A program made the translations under genes and the position numbers. The notes under the pieces are model-generated. The model had not been told where the DNA came from and made no database searches. It saw nothing but the letters and a program-made list of their open reading frames with translations. Source: DATLCI01 sp046714215 (lineage in GTDB: Bacteria > Acidobacteriota > Terriglobia > Terriglobales > Acidobacteriaceae). From it: 25,849 bases of DNA. The DNA lies in the NCBI GenBank assembly GCA_046714215.1, contig JBKKBM010000134.1:1-25849 (forward strand), written 5' to 3'. Shown in pieces: positions 6,482 to 13,263 of this stretch (within the stretch, counting starts at the first letter, position 1; the number at the start of each line of letters is the position of its first letter).

Positions 6482-8113
6482 ATGGCGCGCCTCATCATCA
6501 CCGCACCGGACGGCAAGAGCGGGATATTGGAGATCACCAAACCGGTGACCACGATGGGCCGGGGCAGTGCCAATGACCTGGTGCTGAATGACACCAGCAT
6601 CAGCCGCTTCCACGCGGTGCTAAAGGTCCTGGAGAACCACACTTTCACCATCGCGGACCGGGGCAGCACCAACGGGGTGGTGCTGAATGGCGTACGCATT
6701 GACGGCGAGACTGCGCTGCAACACGGGGATCAAGTCAAGCTCGGCGTGTACGCGCTTGGGTTCGAGCATGTGGACGACGCCGGATTGATCGTCCAGAGGT
6801 CGGGACTCTCGCCGGTGATCAGCGAAGTGTTGCGCGGAGACGCGCAACTCTCGCTGCGGCATCAACCGATGGGAAACGATACCAGCCGGACCGCGTTGAT
6901 GGAGGCCATCCAGAAGCTGGAGCGGGAGAATTACCTGCTTACCGTGCTCTACGATGCGGGCAAGGCGCTGAATTCCAAACTTTCGCTGGACGACATCTCT
7001 GCACAAGTAATGAGCCTGGCTTTCCGCATCGAGGGGGTGGAGCGCGGGTTCATGATGATGTTCGACAAGCACGGCGATGTGCAGCACCAGAGCGAGGTGC
7101 GAACGCGGAAGCCAGAGCCGGCGGGCGGGCAACCGGCCATCATCCTGAGCCAGACCATCCTGCAACGATTGAAGCGGGACAAAGAGCCCATCCTGGTGAC
7201 GGACGCGGCGTCGGACGAGCGCTTCAGTGAAAGTGAGAGCATGCGCATCTCCGGCTTGCGCTCGGCGATGCTGGCGCCGCTGATCGGAGCGCACCGGCTG
7301 CTGGGGATGATCTACGTGGACAATCTAAAACGCGCGTCCGCGTTCACCCAGGAAGAGTTGAACGTATTTGCGCTGGTGGCGGCGCAGGCGGCCGCAGCCA
7401 TCGACAACGCTTTAGCGCATGAACAACTGGCGGAGAGCGCCATCCAGCGCTCGGCACTGGAACGCTTTCTTTCGCCCGACGTGGTGGAGTTGATCGCGTC
7501 CAATCCGGGCGGGGTGCGCCTGGGCGGGGTGAACCGAGAGGCCACGATCCTGTTCGCGGACATCCGCGGCTTCACCAAAATCAGTGAGAAGATGGCACCC
7601 GAGCAGGTGGTGGAGGTGCTGAATGAATATTTCACCCGGGTGACGGACGTGATCTTCGATCACGGCGGGATGCTGGACAAGTTCATCGGAGACGCGGTGA
7701 TGGCGGTGTTCGGCGCGCCCATCAGCAAAGGCAATGACAGCCGGAATGCGGTGAATTCGGCCATCGAGATCCAGTGCCTGGTGGCGGAGATGAACCGGGA
7801 CGCAGCGGCGCGTAAGTGGCCGGAGTTGCGGGTGGGGATCGGAATCAACACCGGCGAGGTGACGGCCGGCAACATCGGCTCACCCAAGCGGCTGGACTAC
7901 ACGGTGATCGGCGACACGGTGAATACGGCGGCGCGACTGATGTCGAAGGCGGCGCCAGACCAGATCATCATCTCCGTGGCGACCGCCCTGGAGTTGGGGT
8001 CGGGATTCCAGTTGAGTGCCATGAATCCGCTTAAGCTGAAAGGCAAAGCCGAGCCGCAGCCGGCGTTTGATGTGGGCTGGCTGGCGAAGGCGCGACAGAA
8101 AAGCGCTCCTTGA
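6482..8113 (+). CDS. FHA-GAF-class III adenylate/guanylate cyclase
   Basis: 543-residue cytoplasmic signalling enzyme with three domains. FHA (about 1-100): TMGRGSANDLVL, SISRFHAVL and DRGSTNGVVLNG, the phosphothreonine-binding loops. GAF (about 160-310): sensor domain ending in LGMIYVDN. Class III cyclase (about 350-530): metal-binding Asp360 in FADIRGFT and Asp404 in KFIGDAVMAVFG, purine-recognition Lys400 and Asp472 (RLDYTVIGD), transition-state Asn481 and Arg485 in VNTAARL. The full catalytic set suggests an active enzyme; the Lys/Asp pair points to ATP and hence cAMP. The helical FLSPDVVELI segment links GAF to the cyclase. It is immediately downstream of the Ser/Thr kinase, so FHA recognition of kinase-phosphorylated threonines is a reasonable inference. 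Weak ribosome site (GGGA) ahead of the ATG. Confidence 0.93.
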   Translation: MARLIITAPDGKSGILEITKPVTTMGRGSANDLVLNDTSISRFHAVLKVLENHTFTIADRGSTNGVVLNGVRIDGETALQHGDQVKLGVYALGFEHVDDAGLIVQRSGLSPVISEVLRGDAQLSLRHQPMGNDTSRTALMEAIQKLERENYLLTVLYDAGKALNSKLSLDDISAQVMSLAFRIEGVERGFMMMFDKHGDVQHQSEVRTRKPEPAGGQPAIILSQTILQRLKRDKEPILVTDAASDERFSESESMRISGLRSAMLAPLIGAHRLLGMIYVDNLKRASAFTQEELNVFALVAAQAAAAIDNALAHEQLAESAIQRSALERFLSPDVVELIASNPGGVRLGGVNREATILFADIRGFTKISEKMAPEQVVEVLNEYFTRVTDVIFDHGGMLDKFIGDAVMAVFGAPISKGNDSRNAVNSAIEIQCLVAEMNRDAAARKWPELRVGIGINTGEVTAGNIGSPKRLDYTVIGDTVNTAARLMSKAAPDQIIISVATALELGSGFQLSAMNPLKLKGKAEPQPAFDVGWLAKARQKSAP

Positions 8114-8126
8114 ACCACTGCTGCAG

Positions 8127-8160
8127 AAAATGAAGGAGCGCCCAAAAAGCGCTCCATTTT
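8127..8160. terminator. Bidirectional terminator between convergent genes
   Basis: GGAGCGC (8135-8141) and GCGCTCC (8149-8155) form a 7-bp perfect stem with loop CCAAAAA. It is flanked by AAAAT on the left and ATTTT on the right, so it provides a T-run in both directions. It lies between the converging cyclase and helix-hairpin-helix genes. A third copy, GCGCTCCTT (8103-8111), at the end of the cyclase coding region could pair with AAGGAGCGC (8133-8141) instead. Confidence 0.65.
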
Positions 8161-8183
8161 GGGTTCGCTGCGAATCCCGAACG

Positions 8184-8621
8184 TTATTGCTTAGCGATGA
8201 CCTGATCGGCAAACTTGTCGTAAGTCGACTGCGGGACGATACCCTTCGCCACGAGCTGGCTCTTGTTGGCGTACGGCCGCCCTTTGATGATCTTCTTCGC
8301 GTAGACCTCGCCCACGCCCGGTAATGCGGTCAGCTCCGCCTCGCTGGCGGAGTTCAGATCGATAAGATCTCTTTTGACCTTGTGCACCGCCGTCATGGTG
8401 CCTTCCTGGGTGGCCTTGGCGCCCTTCTTCACCGCTTTACCGGTGGCCCTAGCGCCGGTTTCAATCGCTTCCGCCGTGGCCTTCGCCGCTTTCTTCGTTT
8501 TTTCGCTGGCGGTCTCTTTCTTTGTGGTGGCACCCGTGCCTGGGGTAGTGGTCGCCGTCTGGGCGATGGCTAGGGACGCCACCATGGTGAATACAGCCAG
8601 GATTGCGCAGAGTTTTCTCAT
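8184..8621 (-). CDS. Secreted helix-hairpin-helix protein (ComEA-like C-terminus)
   Basis: 145 residues. A signal peptide (about 1-20, LCAILAVFTMVASLAIAQ) precedes a Lys/Ala/Thr-rich helical region (about 25-85, many AKKxAKA-type heptads, histone-H1-like in composition). The C-terminal domain (about 88-145) is a helix-hairpin-helix fold: DLNSASEAELTALPGVG then KKIIKGRPYANKSQL, the ComEA/HHH_3 signature that binds DNA non-specifically through the LPGVG hairpin. Together these features suggest a periplasmic DNA-binding protein. A role in DNA uptake is only inferred, since no other competence gene is nearby. GGAGGAAG lies just ahead of the ATG and supports the start. Confidence 0.85.
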   Translation of the reverse strand: MRKLCAILAVFTMVASLAIAQTATTTPGTGATTKKETASEKTKKAAKATAEAIETGARATGKAVKKGAKATQEGTMTAVHKVKRDLIDLNSASEAELTALPGVGEVYAKKIIKGRPYANKSQLVAKGIVPQSTYDKFADQVIAKQ

Positions 8622-8654
8622 AACTTCCTCCAGCAGGTCAGATACGAAGAACCA

Positions 8655-9536
8655 TTAGAACCATTTCTTGCGTTTGAAATACAACAGCACGATAGCAGTG
8701 GAAAGCAGCATAGTGCCCACGGCGAGGGCGAGCCCGTGGGGACGGTCCTGCAATGGCAGGGGCAGATTCATCCCGAAAAATCCCGTGATGATGACCAAGG
8801 GCAGCGCCACGGTGCCATAGACGGTCAGCACTTTCATGACTTCGTTGGTGCGGTTGGCAATGGCGGAGAGATAGATGTCCATGGCGCCAGTGAGCAGGTC
8901 GCGATAACTCTCGATGAGGTCAACGGTGCGGATGAGGTGGTCATAGACGTCGCGGAAGTAGACGTCGAGATCATCGCCGATGATACCGCGTTCGCGGCGC
9001 ATGATGGCGTTCACCACCTCACGCATGCCACTGGTGACGCGGCGGAATTCGATGAGCCGCCGCTTGAGTTGGAAAATACTTTGCAGCATCTCCGGGCTGG
9101 GCTCATCGAGGATGTCACCTTCAATGGTGGCAGTCTCTTCAGCGAACTCGTCGAGTTCGCTGATGTAGTCATCCACGATCTCATCCATGATGAAGTAAAA
9201 GATACGGTCGAGCCGTTGCTCCTTCTGTTCCGCCGCGCGTTTGCGCACACGCTCCACCGCGGCACATTCGGAGGCATGAACGGTGATGAGAAACGTTGAC
9301 GCGACAAAGACATCGAAGTCATCGAACGACATCTGCTCGCCGCCGTGGAGATGTTTGAGCACGCAGAAGACGTAGCGGTCGTGCTCGTCGGTCTTGGCGC
9401 GCTGGGGACGGTGGCGGCAGTCTTCGACGTCAAGTTCATGCAGCTGGAAGCGTTTGGCTAGTTCATCGAGCGCGGGCGAGGCGGGGTCGCTCACGTCGTA
9501 CCAAGCCAGGCCGGGGATGGGTTGGAGGGCTTCCAT
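8655..9536 (-). CDS. corA: CorA-family magnesium/divalent cation channel
   Basis: Inner-membrane pentameric channel for Mg2+ (or Co2+/Ni2+). 293 residues, a typical short CorA. The N-terminal alpha/beta domain (DVEDCRHRPQRAKTDEHDRYVF, then FLITVH) leads to a long acidic helix region and the conserved LxxRRxxxxFRR type stretch. Two transmembrane helices end the protein, with the family hallmark GMN (in ITGFFGMNLP) at the end of the first. The basic tail KRKKW faces the cytoplasm. The ATG at 9536 has no ribosome site; a TATACT hexamer ends 7 nt before it, so the transcript may be leaderless. It is 33 nt from the helix-hairpin-helix gene and on the same strand. Confidence 0.93.
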   Translation of the reverse strand: MEALQPIPGLAWYDVSDPASPALDELAKRFQLHELDVEDCRHRPQRAKTDEHDRYVFCVLKHLHGGEQMSFDDFDVFVASTFLITVHASECAAVERVRKRAAEQKEQRLDRIFYFIMDEIVDDYISELDEFAEETATIEGDILDEPSPEMLQSIFQLKRRLIEFRRVTSGMREVVNAIMRRERGIIGDDLDVYFRDVYDHLIRTVDLIESYRDLLTGAMDIYLSAIANRTNEVMKVLTVYGTVALPLVIITGFFGMNLPLPLQDRPHGLALAVGTMLLSTAIVLLYFKRKKWF

Positions 9537-9575
9537 GGCGGCGAGTATAAATGGAGAGGCAGCTTCTGGTTTCTA

Positions 9576-9587
9576 GTTTCTAGAAAC
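9576..9587. repeat. 12-bp perfect palindrome between corA and the hypothetical gene
   Basis: GTTTCTAGAAAC is fully self-complementary and sits in the 53-bp gap upstream of corA, overlapping a TTTCTAG direct repeat (9570-9576 and 9577-9583). It could be an operator for corA or a degenerate intergenic repeat; the sequence cannot decide. Confidence 0.4.
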
Positions 9588-9589
9588 GG

Positions 9590-10057
9590 CTAGGCGCCCT
9601 TTTTCGTCTTCCCTTTGAGCGCTTCCCACGGACGCTTCTTACGCGCGGGCTCGGGTTGGTCGCGATCGACGATGCGGTCGTAGACGTAGCGGTCGCTGAC
9701 CGTGCCCAGTGCCTCATTGTACAGGCTAGTGGCGCCCATGGCTTCGCGTAATTCTTCAGAGAATGCGTGGATGGCCTTTAGGTGGTCGGCGGTGGCCGGG
9801 ACTTCGGTCTTCGTTGTCTGGAGGAACTTCTGGTAGCCCTTGTCGACCAGCCGCGAGATCTCGCCGCCGATCAGGTAGCCAGGTTTGGCGAAGAGGCGCA
9901 CGCCGTCGTTGTCCGCATTCTTCTCGATGGCCGCCGAGCACCCCATCTTCTTCACGAAGACGCGGTTGGCGGTGGCCGGTGCTTCCAGGACGTCAAAGCC
10001 GCCCGCGCGTAATGCGGTCAGCGTCTCTTCATAAGTGCGTTCTTTGATCTTTGCCAT
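9590..10057 (-). CDS. Conserved hypothetical protein
   Basis: 155-residue cytoplasmic protein without signal peptide or membrane segment. I cannot name its family with certainty. Visible features are an N-terminal helix (TYEETLTALRAGGF), a beta-rich centre (RVFVKKMGCSAAI, LFAKPGYLIGGEISRLVDKGYQKFL), a helical part (ATADHLKAIHAFSEELREAMG) and YNEALGTVSDRYVYDRI near the end, followed by a basic Lys/Arg tail. The pattern PGYLIGGEI...DKGYQKF is one I associate with an uncharacterised family seen in several bacterial phyla. Longer starts up to 10159 are open but their translation looks non-coding, so the ATG at 10057 (MAKIKERTYEE) is preferred. No strong ribosome site. Confidence 0.7.
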   Translation of the reverse strand: MAKIKERTYEETLTALRAGGFDVLEAPATANRVFVKKMGCSAAIEKNADNDGVRLFAKPGYLIGGEISRLVDKGYQKFLQTTKTEVPATADHLKAIHAFSEELREAMGATSLYNEALGTVSDRYVYDRIVDRDQPEPARKKRPWEALKGKTKKGA

Positions 10058-10224
10058 AATGATTTTCTTCGATACTGTTTTTGTCGAACCTAGTTTAGAA
10101 ACCCAAGCGCGCCGCAGATGTTGTTGACCGTCTCCAGTCGCGGGCCGGAAGTCTTCCACTGTCGCACAAGAGACGGGGATTCGGCAATCTTCAAGGTGAA
10201 GGCTTTAATCTGCCCAGTAACCGA

Positions 10225-10395
10225 TCAAACGCCCGGCTTCTTCCCCTGGGAGATGGCGACGATCATCCAAAAAGCCCCGAGTGCAAGAAATACTGCGCCC
10301 GCGTCGTTGCCCTTCACCATCATGATGGCGCCGGCCATCGCACAAATAAAAGCCACAAGCCAGAAGCCCTTGACCGCCAGATTCGTCATCGCCAT
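10225..10395 (-). CDS. Small two-helix membrane protein (56 residues)
   Basis: A short gene that ORF callers with a length limit would miss. It starts MAMTNLAVKG and ends QGKKPGV. Two hydrophobic segments, about residues 9-26 (KGFWLVAFICAMAGAIMM) and 33-49 (GAVFLALGAFWMIVAI), are joined by a short KGNDA turn, giving a hairpin in the inner membrane. GAGGTG lies about 8 nt before the ATG, and a TATAAT hexamer is present at 10416-10421. No known family is recognised; it resembles the small hydrophobic proteins of unknown function common in many bacteria. It runs divergently from the JAMM peptidase gene. Confidence 0.65.
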   Translation of the reverse strand: MAMTNLAVKGFWLVAFICAMAGAIMMVKGNDAGAVFLALGAFWMIVAISQGKKPGV

Positions 10396-10415
10396 AGGGG
10401 GTTCACCTCGCGGGG

Positions 10416-10421
10416 ATTATA
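10416..10421 (-). promoter_or_regulatory. TATAAT -10 box for the small membrane protein
   Basis: Perfect TATAAT on the minus strand 20 nt before the ATG at 10395. Transcription would begin around 10409, just ahead of or within the GAGGTG ribosome site. No clear -35 box. Confidence 0.35.
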
Positions 10422-10479
10422 CGTCCAATCTTCTGTACGGCCATTCACATTCAGCCGCGCGATATGCTTGAATGCTTGC

Positions 10480-10911
10480 ATGCTGCGAATCTCGACCTCC
10501 GATCTGGCACGCATGCGCGCCCATGGTGAGCGCGCCTATCCGCATGAGGCTTGCGGAGTACTACTGGGCACCAGCGCCGCAGACGTGCGCGAGGTGCGCG
10601 CGGTGGTGGAGTGCGGCAACGAGCAGACTGATTCTCCCCAGAACCGCTACCGCATATCGCCGAAGGAGCTGATCGCAGTGCAGAAACAAGCACGAGCGGC
10701 GGGGATGGAGATCGTCGGTTTTTATCATTCGCATCCTGACTTCCCGGCGCGCTGGTCAGCCACGGATCTGGCGGAAGCGCACTGGCTGGGATGCTCCTAC
10801 GTGATCACCAGCGTGGAGCGCGGGGCGGCGGGACTCACTCACGCTTTCGTCCTGAGGGGCAGTCGCGAAGAAGAGAAGCACTTTGAAGAGGAGGCGGTGG
10901 AAGCACAGTAG
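10480..10911 (+). CDS. JAMM/MPN+ metallopeptidase (Mec-type, M67 family)
   Basis: 143-residue zinc peptidase with the complete JAMM motif: Glu23 (PHEACG), His83 and His85 (YHSHPD), Ser93 and Asp96 (SATDLAEAHW). Bacterial members of this size next to moaD/thiS and moeB-type genes act like Mycobacterium Mec, which removes an added cysteine or a C-terminal extension from a ubiquitin-like sulfur carrier (CysO/MoaD type). The next genes here are the remnants of exactly such a carrier and its activating enzyme, which supports this role. The ATG at 10480 is preferred over a TTG at 10468, because the domain starts right at LRISTSDL. No clear ribosome site. Confidence 0.88.
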   Translation: MLRISTSDLARMRAHGERAYPHEACGVLLGTSAADVREVRAVVECGNEQTDSPQNRYRISPKELIAVQKQARAAGMEIVGFYHSHPDFPARWSATDLAEAHWLGCSYVITSVERGAAGLTHAFVLRGSREEEKHFEEEAVEAQ

Positions 10912-10946
10912 GGCGGCTAGAATACAAAACCCATGTTCGGTCAACT

Positions 10947-11759
10947 ATGAAAGTCATCCTTCCCAGCCTGCAGCGCCAGATCATCCACTTCACTTGCGGA
11001 TGTGGGAAAATCAAAGCTGGAATCGGCGGAGACGAAGCTGCGCGCGATCAATCCGCACATCGCGATCCGCAAGTTCGAGACGCGGCTGACCAGTGCCAAC
11101 GCGCTGGAGATCATCCGGAGCCGCCACCGCCCGGACTGGTTCCCTCCTGCGCGGAGGGCGGAGTGCTCGGAATCCTTCCCGGCCTGATCGGCGTGGTGCA
11201 GGCGACCGAAGTCATCAAGCTGATCCTGGGCGTGGGCGATCCGCTCATCGGCCGTCTGCTGCTGGTGGACACGCTGACGATGCGCTTCCGGGAGATGCGG
11301 TTGCGGCCGGATCCGGCGTGTCCGGTATGCGGCGCGAATCCTACGGCGACCGGGCTGATTGATTACAATGCCTTCTGCGGAGTGGGAGAAGTGCAACAAG
11401 CTCCGGAAGCGCATCAAACAGGAGAACTGACATCCATGTCCGTCATGCCCGAGATGAATGTGCAGGAATTGAAACAAAAGCTGGACGCGAAGGAAGACAT
11501 CTTCGTGCTCGACGTGCGCGAGCCGCACGAATATCAGATCTGCAACATCAACGCCCACCTCATTCCATTAGGACAGTTGCCCGCGCGCGTGGGCGAACTC
11601 GATCCCGATAAGCACATTGTGGTGCATTGCCGCTCCGGCAAACGCAGCGCCGATGCGGTGGAGATCCTGCGCAAGGCCGGCTTCGAAAAAGTGCAGAACC
11701 TGGCGGGCGGCATCCTGGCGTGGGCCGACAAGATCGACCCCAAGATGACGAAGTACTGA
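10947..11759 (+). pseudogene. moeB: Collapsed moaD-moeB-rhodanese locus
   Basis: An open frame of 270 codons made of broken pieces. It opens MKVILP, the usual start of a MoaD/CysO-type sulfur carrier, and jumps after six codons into the middle of MoeB (LQRQIIHFT). The MoeB ATP-binding Gly-rich N-terminus is missing. At about 11000 one extra base shifts the frame: ADVGKSKLESAETKLRAINPHI continues from about 10999 in the next frame to LTSANALEIIR. A second deletion then joins directly to PEPPPPGLVPSCAEGG, back in the first frame; about 50-60 MoeB residues with the adenylate-site Asp region are absent. From there the MoeB C-terminus (zinc Cys in CPVCG) and a complete rhodanese domain with active-site Cys in HCRSGKRS are intact. 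An internal ATG at 11436, after GGAGAA, could express the rhodanese alone. Real decay or misassembly cannot be separated here. Confidence 0.8.
11436..11759 (+). CDS. Rhodanese domain, intact 3' part of the moeB-rhodanese remnant
   Basis: 107 residues from a possible internal start MSVMPEMNVQELKQKL. It contains the rhodanese landmarks FVLDVREPHEY and the persulfide-forming Cys loop VHCRSGKRS, and ends in the GGILAWADKID helix. In intact relatives (MoeZ/MoeBR type) this domain transfers sulfur to the carrier thiocarboxylate after MoeB adenylation. Here it is the only part of the locus that could still work. GGAGAA sits about 11 nt before the ATG. Separate expression is inference. Confidence 0.55.
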   Translation: MSVMPEMNVQELKQKLDAKEDIFVLDVREPHEYQICNINAHLIPLGQLPARVGELDPDKHIVVHCRSGKRSADAVEILRKAGFEKVQNLAGGILAWADKIDPKMTKY

Positions 11760-11849
11760 GGTCTGCGGCCGCCGTTTCCGACTTCCCCCAGAAGCTCGTG
11801 ATACATTACTGCCAAAATCATCACTGACGGATTTTGAACCGGAGGAAAC

Positions 11850-12422
11850 ATGCGCCTGAGGAGCCTGACCGGGCTCTGCGGTCTAACACTTTTGCTTTCC
11901 TATGCCGTTGCCCAGGAAGTCCAATACAAGGTGATCGCGACGAACAAGACGTCGACCACGCAAAAGGAAATGAATGAAGCGGCCGATGCGGGATTCAGAT
12001 TCGGTGGGACCATGGGTGGCGAGACGTCGTTTGGCGGATCGGAAGTTGTGACCGTGATGCATCGGGTGCCGGGTTCGGAAAATGGCCGCTTTGCCTACAA
12101 ATTACTGGCCACCAGCAAGACTTCCACGATGCAGAAGGAAATGCAGGAAGCCGGCGATGCGGGATATGAGTACAAAGGACAGACGGTCTATAAATCCACT
12201 TTTGGCGGCAAAGAAGTGGTGGTGATCCTGGAACTCGATCGTTCGACCAAGAATCGTCTGGTGTATGAATACCGCCTGCTGGCAACCAAGAAGACGTCAA
12301 CCATGCAGAAGGAGTTGCTCGAAGCGGGCGCAGCGGGATTTGAGTTTGTGGGCGTCACGGTAGGGGAAAGCACGATCGGCGGGACAGAAGTAATCTCTAT
12401 CTTGCGGAGAAAACGGTCATGA
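11850..12422 (+). CDS. Secreted protein of three tandem repeats
   Basis: 190 residues: a signal peptide (about 1-21, ending AVAQ) followed by three repeats of about 47 residues at 26-72, 83-129 and 141-187, with a period of 57-58. Each unit reads Y-K/R-L-L-A-T-x-K-T-S-T-x-Q-K-E, then EA.xAG(F/Y), then T/S-x-x-GG-x-E-V-V/I as a final strand. The alpha/beta plan is reminiscent of DUF4177-like small domains, but I cannot assign the family firmly. GGAGG lies 5 nt before the ATG. The stop codon overlaps the next start (ATGA at 12419), so the two genes are translationally coupled and probably act together. Confidence 0.8.
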   Translation: MRLRSLTGLCGLTLLLSYAVAQEVQYKVIATNKTSTTQKEMNEAADAGFRFGGTMGGETSFGGSEVVTVMHRVPGSENGRFAYKLLATSKTSTMQKEMQEAGDAGYEYKGQTVYKSTFGGKEVVVILELDRSTKNRLVYEYRLLATKKTSTMQKELLEAGAAGFEFVGVTVGESTIGGTEVISILRRKRS

Positions 12423-13138
12423 ACCTTCGCCGATGCGCAATTCTGGCGCTTGCGGGTGCGCTGACTTCATTTTCCTTCAGCCAAGCCCCGGCACCGGACG
12501 ACAGCTACCTGCGCTGGTCATTGCAACAAGCGGATGTCACTGCGCAATCGACATATCAGGACGGAAAAGTAGGCTCTCGTGTCTTGTTGGCTTGGACCGG
12601 GATCGATACCCGAGTCCTAAAGAAGGAACGCGCCCAGAATTACAAACTGCGAGCCACCTGGTTCACGCCGGAAGTGATTCGAGCATCCGCGCGCTACGCG
12701 CAACTGCGCAGCCGATTGAGCGACGATGAAACCCGGAAGTTGGTCGTCGACGCGGAAAATGCCGGCGACACAGTGATCATGGTTGAGATCGACCCCAACC
12801 AAGGTTCTGGAGTCATCCCACCGGATTGGGAAGCCTTCTTGCAACCGAGCGGCGCGACCAGCCAGGATGCGACGGTCCGCGGCACGGAGAACCAGCATCT
12901 GCGAAACACTCGCGCACTCCAAGGGGTGAGACAACGGAACTACGACTACGACCGTTTCTGGGTAGTGTTCCCGTTGCAGACTGCCAACGGCGAACCCCTG
13001 ATCGCTCCCGGAACCGCGGAGGTCGAGTTGATAGTGAGGATTTACAACCGCGAAGGCACGGTTCGGTGGGCAGTTCCTGCTTCCATCAGGAATCGGATCG
13101 CAGAGCTCCAAGCCAAGAGAGCGGCGCAGTGGAAATAG
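12419..13138 (+). CDS. Secreted hypothetical protein
   Basis: 239 residues with a signal peptide (about 1-20, ILALAGALTSFSFSQ). I do not recognise the family. The mature part is mixed alpha/beta: an early strand (SRVLLAWTGIDTRV), a helical region rich in charged residues (ARYAQLRSRLSDDETRKLVVDAEN), and strands near the end (FWVVFPLQTANGEPLI, AEVELIVRIYNREGTVRWAVP). The last strand pair with IYNREG resembles a secreted immunoglobulin-like edge. Four-base overlap with the preceding repeat-protein gene indicates one operon. Confidence 0.75.
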   Translation: MNLRRCAILALAGALTSFSFSQAPAPDDSYLRWSLQQADVTAQSTYQDGKVGSRVLLAWTGIDTRVLKKERAQNYKLRATWFTPEVIRASARYAQLRSRLSDDETRKLVVDAENAGDTVIMVEIDPNQGSGVIPPDWEAFLQPSGATSQDATVRGTENQHLRNTRALQGVRQRNYDYDRFWVVFPLQTANGEPLIAPGTAEVELIVRIYNREGTVRWAVPASIRNRIAELQAKRAAQWK

Positions 13139-13163
13139 GCGGCGGGCCTGCCGGGAACACTAT

Positions 13164-13191
13164 GCCCGTGGCCGGTCCTTCGGGCTGTTTT
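13164..13191 (+). terminator. Weak terminator candidate
   Basis: GCCCG (13164-13168) pairs with CGGGC (13181-13185), followed by TGTTTT. The stem is only 5 bp and the loop 12 nt, so the call is weak. Its position, 26 nt after the stop of the preceding operon and ahead of the aminopeptidase gene, is fitting. Confidence 0.3.
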
Positions 13192-13263
13192 CGCCGATTG
13201 ACACCGCCATCCCTTGCTGATATCTAGTAGCTCCCGGAATGAATCAAGCTGAAGTGGAGAAGT

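Noticed and set aside
10058..10224. RNA gene or further small protein
   Set aside because: No tRNA-like fold or convincing open frame could be seen in this 167-bp gap.
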